In this document: positions 55,625 through 64,000 of the stretch, one piece after another
How the letters are laid out: every line of letters starts with the position of its first letter
Position numbering within the stretch: position 1 is the stretch's first letter
DNA from: Paguma larvata
Lineage: Eukaryota > Chordata > Mammalia > Carnivora > Viverridae
DNA: 64,000 nucleotides
Assembly: GCA_030068075.1 (NCBI GenBank)
Contig: CM057832.1
Span: forward strand, 75,949,002 to 76,013,001
Direction: 5' to 3'
The notes under the pieces: model-generated
The model's database searches: none
What the model was told of the DNA's origin: nothing
What the model saw: only the letters and a program-made list of their open reading frames with translations
Program-made: the position numbers and the translations under genes

Positions 55625-56825
55625 GGTAACTAAGAAGTATTGGAATAAGGAATGGTGGGTGTTTCATTGCCTATACAGTTAAGTCGATAAATGTTTTATT
55701 CCCTAGTCATTCATTTAGGGAAAAAAAGTGACTTGCAAATATATCTTACAATTCATTGAGTACATGAGTGCGTATCAAATATATGGCCTCATTTTTCCAC
55801 GTAGCCAAAGAGTCTTGAGTCCAAGCCTTTTCCAGACGTTGTTATGAAAATTCCTCATTATACCTAATGGAAACAGAATACTAGAGATGCCTATAGTCCC
55901 ACATGCCTGACATGGTATAAAAGAAAAAATATATATGTGTATATACACATATATATACATATAACATCAGTCATTTTTGAATAGGATGAAGACAGCACCA
56001 TGCTATTGTGTTAATATATAGTAAGAAGCATGGGAATTCGTTTTGAAGACAGTAGTTAATGATCCTAATTGTCCCAAGAGATTAATAATCTATGAATCTA
56101 GTTTAGTCCCTGCCCTTGATATAAGGCTGACAGAGTAGAATAAATCACTGATTTGGAATGTAGTTTTTGTGCTACTATACATTAGGGAATGTTAGTAAAG
56201 TCACTTGTCTTAATATGAGCTCATCTATACAAAAAGAATTAGGTTAATGTCCTTATAATAGACTCTCAATAAAAAAATGATATGTGTATATATGTGTATA
56301 TATATATTCATGTATATACGAATTATATATACTTATACAAATATATATACATATATATATATATACTTAATATAATTCAGTGTTTCTCAGTCTTAATCAT
56401 GGAATTGTTCTAAAATGTAAAATATAGAAACATTCCTGGCACTAGTTTACTGCAAATATATCTTGTGAAATGTGGCCCTAGACATTTCTTAAGACCAGTT
56501 AGATCAAGGAAAACACATGAGCCTTATGCTGATTTGATATCATGGCTTTACTGTTTAGCAGATAATTGGCTCTGACCTCCTGACTTAATCTATATGACAT
56601 TCCATTTGTTCATTTGCAATATGTTGGTTACTATTCTCTATTCTGCCAGATGGTCTTAAAGATAAGACTTAATGTACCAAAATCACTATCTGGAGTGTCT
56701 GATGCTTACATGGCTCCTATAACAAGCAATCAGTAAGGGCAGATATTCTTTCCTTCTTCTTGTTTGTATTTAGTCAAGTTTAAGTGCATTGCTTTTAACC
56801 ATAATGAGAGGTTAAAATTTATGTA
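55625..56825. other. Unassigned AT-rich sequence with (TA)n tracts
   Basis: TA/TG-alternating tracts lie at 55926-55964 (with gtgtatatacacat, a perfect palindrome in its centre) and 56280-56370. No gene or known repeat was recognised in the rest. Confidence 0.5.
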
Positions 56826-57819
56826 TGACTACTTCATGCCTTTACTGAGATATAATTCATGTACCGTAAAATAGACCATTCAAAGGGTACAGTTCTATGG
56901 ATTTTAGTGCAGTCATAAATTTATGCAACCATCACCACATCTAAGTTTTGAACATTTTCATTCCAGAAAGAAACTCTGTATCTAGTAGCAGTCACTATCA
57001 ATTTTCTCGCAAAGCCACCCCTAACCTTAGTTCAGCTACTAGTTCACTTTCTGCCTGTATAGATTTGCCTGTCCTAGATATTTCATTTAAGTGGAATTAT
57101 AAAATACGTGATGTTTGTTTCTGTTTTTTTTTTTCCACTTAGGATCATGTTTTTAAGTCTCACCTGTGTTTTTGTATGTCAGTATTTTGTCTTTTTCTTT
57201 TTTTGCCAAATATTCCGTGGTTGGCTATACCACTTACTGTTTAGCCATTTAGCCATGTATCAAATAATAGACCTTTGTCTTGCTCCCGTGGCTTAGCTAT
57301 TATGAATAATACTGCCATGAACTATCATGTACAAATTTTATGTGGACACATGTTTTCATTTTGCTTGGTCACATACTTTGGTTAGAATTGCTGGGTCATA
57401 GGATAACTCCACATTTTTGAAAAGCTGCCTAACTGCTTTCCAAAGCATCACATCATTTTCCCACCAAAACACAGCATATGATAGTTCTAATTTTTCTGTA
57501 TTCTCATTAACATTTGTTACTACCTGTTTTTTACTGTAGCCATCCTAGTGAATGTGGAGTACCATTTCATCATGGTCTCAATTTCCATTATCCTAGTGAC
57601 TAATGATGTCGAGCAAATTTTCATGTGCATATATACCATTTGAATATCCCCTTTGGAGAAGTGCTTACTGAAATTCTTATTTTTAATTTTTTTCTTTTTA
57701 TTATTGGTTTGTAAAAATTCTTTATACATTTTGGATTCAAGTCAGATATATGATTTTAAAATATTTTCTCTATGGTTTGTATGTTCACTTTATGGTATCC
57801 TTTAAAACACAAAAATTTT

Positions 57820-58033
57820 GGGGCACCTGGGTGGTGCAGTCAGTTGGGTGGCCGACTTCGGCTCAGGTCATGATCTTGCGGTCTGTGAGTTCGAGCCCCA
57901 CGTCAGGCTCTGTGCTGCCAGCTCTGAGCCTGGAGCCTGCTTCGGATTCTGTGTCTCCCTCTCTCTCTCTGCCCTTCCCCTGCTCACACTCTGTCTCTGT
58001 GTCTCTCAAAAATAAGTAAATGTTAAAAAAAAA
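57820..58033 (+). mobile_element. CAN SINE, feline type, with 18-bp target-site duplication
   Basis: Complete copy: ggggcacctgggtggtgcag, ccgacttcggctcaggtcat, tgagttcgagccccacgtca, CT-rich region and A tail. The duplication ttaaaacacaaaaatttt is perfect at 57802-57819 and 58034-58051. The core still carries several CpGs, so it is a fairly young copy inside the old L1. Confidence 0.97.
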
Positions 58034-59522
58034 TTAAAACACAAAAATTTTAATTTCGGTCAAGCCCTATTTACCTTTTTTCTTTTCTTGGCATTTGTAT
58101 TTTTGTGTCCTCAGAAACCTTGCCTATCCCAAAGTCATGATGATTTCCATATACATTTTCTGCCAAAAATTTTATAGTTGTTTTTGTTTATTTGTTTGTT
58201 TGGTAAATTTACGTTTATGATCCAGTTTGAGTTAACATTTTTTTTTAATATTATGTAAGTGTCCAAGTTCATTCTTTTTCATGCAGATATCTAACTAGCC
58301 CTGCACTACATGCGCGGAATTATTTTTAATGTTGAAAAGACTCATACTTCCATATTTCAACACCATTGTTGAAACTCAATTGATGATAAATGTATTTATT
58401 TTTGAACTTTCAATACTATCCCATTGGTCTGTATGTCTATGCTTATGTCAATATCATACTGTCTTGATAACTAGTTTTGGGGTAACTTTTGAAATCAAGA
58501 AATTAGGAATTCTCTGTATTTGTTCTTTTTCAAGACTGTTTTTGGCTATTCTGATTTCTTGAATTTCCATATCAATTTTAGGATCCATTTGTCTATTTGC
58601 ACACACACAAAGTCTACCTGGAATTTTGAAAGGCTTTCTATTATATATGTAGATCAATTGGAGAATATTATTATCCTAACAATACTTTATTTTCCTGACC
58701 CTTGAGCATCAGACATCTATTTATTTTAGTTAAGAAAAAAGAGTTCCTTCAACAGTATTTTATAGTTTTCAGTGTCTAAGCCTTGCACTTCTTTGATTAA
58801 ATCTATTCATAGATATTTTTGGGTATTATCATGCGTGAAATTGTTTTTAATGTCACTTTTTAGTTGTCTTTTGCTAGTATAATGAAATACATTTTGTAGT
58901 ATGTCAAAATACATAGTATATAAAAATACATATTTATCTAGTATCCTGCAAAATTGTATTTGCTATTGGTGTGTAGTTGTTTTTTGTTGTTGCTGTTTGT
59001 TTATTTTTTGTGTTTTTACTTTTCTTTTCTTACGATTTATTTGTCTTGTTTGGGTGTCAGGGTAACATTGGCCTCATAGCATGAGGTGGACTTTTAAATG
59101 TTTGGTAGAATTCATTAGTGAAGCCATCTGGTCCTGAATTTTTTTATAGGAAATATTTTAATTATTAATCAGTCTCTTTATTTATAAGTCTATCCAGATA
59201 ATCTATTTAACTTTGAATCAGTTTCCATAGTTTCTGTCTTTCTAGAAATTTTTCATCTAAGTTATCTGATAGTAGTTCATGATATTTCTCCTCATTGTTT
59301 TTTAATCTCTGCAATCTCTGCAATCTTTCATCATACCGCTGGTTTTTTTGATGCTAATAATTTACATATTCTCACTTTTATCATTGTTCAGTCTAGCAGA
59401 AAATTTGTCACATTTGTTGATCTTTTAAAATAAGCAACTTTTGAGTTTGTTGCTTTTGTCTACTCTTTTTTATTTTCTATTTCATTCATTTCCACTCTAA
59501 TCTTTATTATTTTCTTCTTTCT

Positions 59523-59553
<31 letters not shown>

Positions 59554-60130
59554 CTTTAGTTCACTCTTATTTTCCTAATTTATTAATTTGGAAGATTAGG
59601 TTATTGATATGAGATCTTTATTCTTTTTTAATACAGGTGGTAACAGATATAATTTTTCATCTAAACACTCCTTTAGCTGCATCTCATCACTTTTGGTAAG
59701 TTGTTTTTTAGTTTTCGTTCTTCTCTAAGTATTTCCTTATTTTCTTTGTCACTTCTTTCCTGACCCATTCGTTACTTGGTAATACAAGGTTTACTGTCTA
59801 TATACTTGTGAGTTTTCATAATTTTATCTATTGTTGGTTTCAATTTAATATCTTGTGGCCAAAAAATTTCATTTTATTGTTTCAAACAATTAAGTTTATT
59901 GAGGTCTGTTTTATGGCATATATGATCTATATACTGGATAATATTTCATGTACACTTGAAAAGAATGTGTATTTTGCTATTGTTGGGTAGTGCTCTATAG
60001 ATGTCTTTTAAGTCTAATTATAGTTTTTTTCAGGTCTTCTATATCCTGGTGATCTCTAACTGCCATCTGTGAATTTTCTATTTCTCCCTCAATTTTGTGT
60101 TTGCTTAATGTAATTTGGAGAGCTATTTCT

Positions 60131-60132
<2 letters not shown>

Positions 60133-60188
<56 letters not shown>
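60133..60188. repeat. (TA)n microsatellite, about 28 units
   Basis: An uninterrupted TA run lies within the endonuclease region of the old L1. It is fully self-complementary and can extrude as a cruciform. It also produces the long Tyr-Ile frames seen on the minus strand. Confidence 0.97.
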
Positions 60189-60192
<4 letters not shown>

Positions 60193-60301
60193 CATAATCC
60201 ATTTATCATTTTGAAATCGCTTTATATGTAGAAGCATCTTTTGTTTTAAAGTCTATTTTGTCCAAATTAATATAGTCATTCTAGCTCTCCTTCGGTTAAT
60301 A

Positions 60302-60680
60302 TCTTAGTTTAGTTTATTTGGGCTGCTGTAGCCGAATCACACAAACTAAGTAGCTTATATATAACACAAAATTTATTTCTTACAGTTTTGGAGGCTGGAA
60401 GTTTGAGATCCAGCATCCTCAACTGAGGATCCCCTTTTGGTTGCAGATTTACTGTATCCTCACATTAAGGAAGGGACTGAGGATTTCTCTGAAGTCCCTT
60501 TTGTCAGTCACTAATCCCATTCATGAGGATTCCACGCTCATGATTAGTGCATCTCTCAAACACCTCACTTATTAATACCATCACCTTTGAGGGTTCATGG
60601 TATTAATGTTTTGAGGATTAGGACTTCAACATGAATTTTAAACATGAATTAGGGAAACAAACATTCAGATCATAACTTAC
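60302..60680 (-). mobile_element. MLT1-type LTR, antisense, inserted in the old L1
   Basis: In reverse: agtttatttgggctgctgta, aaatttatttcttacagttt, tggaggctggaagtttgaga, actaatcccattcatgagga, taccatcacctttgagggtt, aaacaaacattcagatcata. This is a nearly complete solitary LTR of about 380 bases. The L1 endonuclease region lies on both sides, so the LTR landed in the L1. Confidence 0.88.
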
Positions 60681-60687
60681 TATTTGG

Positions 60688-60691
<4 letters not shown>

Positions 60692-60737
<46 letters not shown>
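60692..60737. repeat. (GT)n microsatellite, about 23 units
   Basis: Uninterrupted GT run just beyond the MLT1 LTR, inside L1 sequence. Dinucleotide runs of this length are normally polymorphic. Confidence 0.97.
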
Positions 60738-60738
<1 letters not shown>

Positions 60739-62533
60739 CTTTCAAAAAATTTGTCTTTAAACCTAGGGTGTATCTGTTGTGTAATTGTAGCATGCTTGTG
60801 TGTTTTCTCCATTTTTCCAATCAGTATCTTTTGATTGGAGTCTTTAATTCATTTACATTTAATGTAATTACTGAGATGATAGCACTAGCATCACATCAGC
60901 CATTTAGCTATTTGTTTCCTATATGTCCTATGTGGCTTTTGTTCATGTATTGCTTGATTATCACCTTTAGTGTTAGATATTTTTCCATATGTTGTTTAAA
61001 TGTTTACATATATATATATATGTGTATATAATATTTACTTAGTTATTTTCTCAGTGGTTGGTCAGTGGATTATAATCAGCATCTGAACCTAAAACAACAT
61101 AGTTCAGATCAATACTAATATAATCTCATTAGTATACAAAACTTTGACCAATATACCTTCTCTGCGCTTCTTTGTACAATTATTGTCATGTAAATTATAC
61201 CTTTTATATTATAAGCCTATGAGCACAGGGTTATAATAATTTCTTTATGTAGTTGATTTTAATGATAGGAGAATAAAAGAATTACAAATGGAAGTATGTT
61301 TGTGTTGTCTTTTTTGATATTTACCTATATAGTTACATTTTACTGGTTGTTCATTATTTCTTTGTGGGAATTAGAGTTACCATGTAGTTTCTTACATTCC
61401 AACCTGATATTTTATCCAAGTCTATTAGAGACAAATTCTTTAAGTTTTCATTGATTTGGTAGTTCTCCGTTTCCTATTCATTTTTTGAAGTATAGTTTTG
61501 CTGGGTATGGAATTGTTAACAGACAGTCTTTTTATTTCAGTACTTTGAAGATGTTACTAGTCTTCTGGCCTCCTTAGTTTCTGATGAGAAGTGAGTTAAT
61601 CATTTCTTGTATGCTATAAGGCATTCTTCTCTTGATGCTTTCTAGATTTTCTGTTTGTCTGTGAATTTTGTCCACTTGACTATAAAGTGTCTAGGTATGA
61701 AACTTTTTGACTTTATCTTTCTTGGAGTTCATGGAGGTTTTTGAATTTGTAGATGAGCATCTTTAATTAAATTTGAGTTTGGGGCCATTATTACTTCAAA
61801 TATTCTCACTACTTTCTTTTTTTTTTTTTTTCCTATTTTCTTTCTGGGACTGCTCTTATGTGTGTTAGTATGCTTGATGTCTTCACACAGTTCTTTGAGG
61901 TTCTGTTCAGGTTTCCTCACTTCTTGTCTTTCTTCTGCCTGACAGACTAGATAATCTCTTTTCATGTATTTTGTACATGTATTTGATTATTTCTTTTGAC
62001 AGTTCGATTATGTTATTGAACATCACTATTCTGTATTTTGGTTGTTATACTTTTTAACTCCAAGTTTCTTTTTGGTTCAGTTTTATAATTACTATCATTT
62101 TATTGATATTACCTATCATGAAAAATTGTAATTACATATTACTTTCTAAAATATGACATCTTTTAGTTCTTTGAACATATATATGGCAGCTAATTTAAAG
62201 CCCTTAACTACCACCTCTAAAATCGGGGCCTTATAGAAAATTTCCATCAACTACTCTAATTTCTTTGTATATAAAGTAGCATACTTTTCTATTTTTTGTT
62301 TTATGTTTATGTTAAAAACTGGACACTTGAGATAAATTAATGTAACAGCTTTGGTATCAGGTCCCTCCTCACCCCCCAGGATTTTTTGTGGTTGATGTTC
62401 TTTTATATTGTTGTTTTTATCCATTGTGTTATGTGTTCCTCCGTTATTACTGCTTGTTTGCTTAGTGATTCTTCTGGATAAATTCTGTGGATTTTATATT
62501 CCCTGCAGTGTGCAGTCACTAAAATCTACTAGA

Positions 62534-62534
<1 letters not shown>

Positions 62535-62582
<48 letters not shown>
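62535..62582. repeat. (GT)n microsatellite, about 24 units
   Basis: A second uninterrupted GT run, in the probable 5' UTR part of the old L1. Confidence 0.97.
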
Positions 62583-62588
<6 letters not shown>

Positions 62589-62667
62589 TATTTTAATTTT
62601 AAGCCTAACTTCCTAGGATCAGCATGAGGTTAGTATAATTTTATAAGTGATTGCTTAGAAGATTTTA

Positions 62668-62883
62668 GGGGCCTCTGGGTGGCTCAGTTGGTTAAGTATC
62701 TGTCTCTTGATTTCGGCTCAGGTCATGATCTCATGGTTTGTGACTTTGAGCCCTGTATCAGGCTCCACGCTGATAGTGCAGAGCCTGCTTGGGACTCTCT
62801 CTTTCTCCTTCTCTGTCTCTTCCTCTCCCCAATATGCTCATGGAGGCTCTTTCTTTCTCTCAAAATACACTTAAAAAAAAGAG
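62668..62883 (+). mobile_element. CAN SINE, feline type, with target-site duplication
   Basis: Head ggggcctctgggtggctcag, core ggctcaggtcatgatctcat, CT-rich stretch and an A-rich tail. gaagatttta flanks it at 62658-62667 and 62884-62893. Confidence 0.96.
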
Positions 62884-63724
62884 GAAGATTTTATAAAATT
62901 CTTTACCTTTGTGTTTTTAACTCTCTGTCAAAGGGATGTGTGTAAGAAAGCATGCTTTCAAACTTCAGGCCATTTACAACAAGTTAACTTCCACTTCCTG
63001 CTTACACAGGGCCCCTATATCTGCCAGAGATGGATGGGCCTTCAATTTCCCCTGGTCTTTCCTGGACATACACATAACTTTGTCCATATGCATAGCCTTT
63101 TAGGTTCTTAGGATGATGTGGGAGTTTTTCAGAGTTCCCGATGGTCATCTAGTTCAAAAGTATTTCCTTTTAAAGTCCTAGCAAAGATCTTGTTTGATAG
63201 CCTGAAATCACAGCCTTACATACCAGTAATATTACCAGCAAATGTTTTATTGTTTTGGTAATATCCTGGCAATATGAACTTTCCTTACCCTCTCCCTTTG
63301 CTGAACTCTGAGTCAAATCAAATAGTCATAACACTCCAGAATAGATCTTTTCCAGAGACCTGCAAATTTGGACATAATTTTGACTGTGCTCTGGGGATGG
63401 GACATTTAACAAAATTCAAAACACTTTTAGTCTTTTATGTTGACTGAAAAACAATTTTTTTTATGATTACTATGTAACTGTGCTATGGATGAAAGGGATT
63501 AAAATTTCACAAATCTTGCTGTCTTACTAAGGTTCGGTAGTTTTTCTTCGATAAACAATTTGTAGCTTGCTCTGTGGCTTTGGATAATTTCCAGAGTTCT
63601 AATTATTAGTATTATTTTTTTGCCAGTATTTCCCCTGTTTTTGTTGGAGAATTATGACTGAAGTCCTCACTATACCATTCCCAAAGTTAGTCTTCCATCA
63701 ATTGTTTTTAAAGGTCTATTTTTA

Positions 63725-64000
63725 TATTCTTGGAAATGTTCACATTGTTATTTTATCTTGTTATTTATGAGTCAAACTCTGCCTTGTGTAGATTTTGTCA
63801 CCCTTCTAGAACCAATGGCTTGCAGGTGGTACTGAAAAACACCATTTGTATCTCCCCTTCCATTTCATACCTTGACACATGAAATCAGCTGAAAATTATA
63901 CCTAAAGAATAATAGAATCAGGAGTTTAAACTGTTGGATTGTAGATATGTGCATATTTTCAAAACTTGAATATTGTAAATGTTAATAATTGCTATTACAT
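63725..64000. other. Unassigned sequence at the window end
   Basis: AT-rich, with no gene or repeat recognised. Confidence 0.5.

Larger units (their letters stand above)
56829..63720 (-). mobile_element. Ancient L1M-type LINE-1, antisense, long and possibly near full length
   Basis: The plus strand reads as a reversed L1. The 3' UTR is at 56829-57540 (actgagatataattcatgta, gctgggtcataggataactc). ORF2 follows from about 57550 to 60900, with the RT region (tggtagaattcattagtgaa, gccatctggtcctgaatttt) near 59.1 kb and the endonuclease region near 60.0-60.9 kb (tatctttt-gattggagtcttt at 60825). ORF1-like sequence lies at 61450-61990 (tcttctggcctccttagttt, ttgacagttcgattatgtta). A probable 5' UTR runs on to about 63720. 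All frames are destroyed. Two SINEs, an MLT1 LTR and three dinucleotide tracts interrupt it. The 5' limit is uncertain. Confidence 0.8.

Noticed and set aside
1..64000. CRISPR array, phage, operon or other prokaryote-type system
   Set aside because: Composition, SINE/LINE content and lack of dense coding frames show mammalian nuclear DNA; no regularly spaced repeats with unique spacers were seen.

Overview
The window looks like carnivore nuclear DNA, most probably from a cat (Felidae). It holds 22 copies of a tRNA-Lys-headed CAN SINE of the feline type, with the head cctgggtggctcag, the core ctcaggtcatgatctc and a CT-rich stretch before the A tail. It also holds LINE-1 3' ends of the carnivore type (on the minus strand tgtcaaattggtttc, then cacccagtgctcatc). 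I find no protein-coding gene, no exon with plausible splice sites and coding bias, no intact RNA gene, no CpG island and no CRISPR-like array. The short open frames are fragments of LINE proteins, SINE read-through, microsatellite read-through or chance. This is intergenic or deep intronic sequence.

Layout. 1-12 kb: truncated LINE-1 3' ends, an old L1M piece, an MLT1 LTR split by a SINE, a MER3-like DNA transposon and a long antisense LINE-2 split by a SINE. 12-28 kb: AT-rich unique sequence with SINEs (one head-to-head inverted pair), MIRs, a LINE-1 carrying a tRNA-Lys 5' half flanked by a 12-bp direct repeat, a sense LINE-2, and a sense L1 broken by a 200-base GGAA/purine tract. 28.8-33.8 kb: a 4.9-kb antisense carnivore LINE-1 with remnants of ORF1, endonuclease and reverse transcriptase, all broken. 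34-40.5 kb: sense LINE-2 copies, L1M 3' ends and a second MER3-like element. 40.5-46 kb: mostly unique sequence with the youngest-looking SINE. 46.7-48.4 kb: an ancient antisense L1ME-like element with a GT/GC alternating tract and a TTTC tract. 48.4-49.8 kb: a repeat-free, AT-rich but CpG-retaining block that is the best candidate here for a conserved regulatory element. 50-56 kb: SINE, L1 ORF2 and LINE-2 fragments. 56.8-63.7 kb: a long, possibly near-complete ancient antisense L1, interrupted by two SINEs, an MLT1 LTR and expanded (AT)n and (GT)n tracts.

There are no genes to work together. The history can be read from nesting: LINE-2, MIR and MER3 are oldest, then L1M/L1ME and MLT1, then carnivore LINE-1, then CAN SINEs, whose target-site duplications are often still visible. 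Family names come from recognising consensus features by eye, not from a database search, and the edges of old repeats are approximate. No previously undescribed gene system was found. The most unusual items are the tRNA half insertion at 19.4 kb and the CpG-retaining block at 48.7-49.8 kb.
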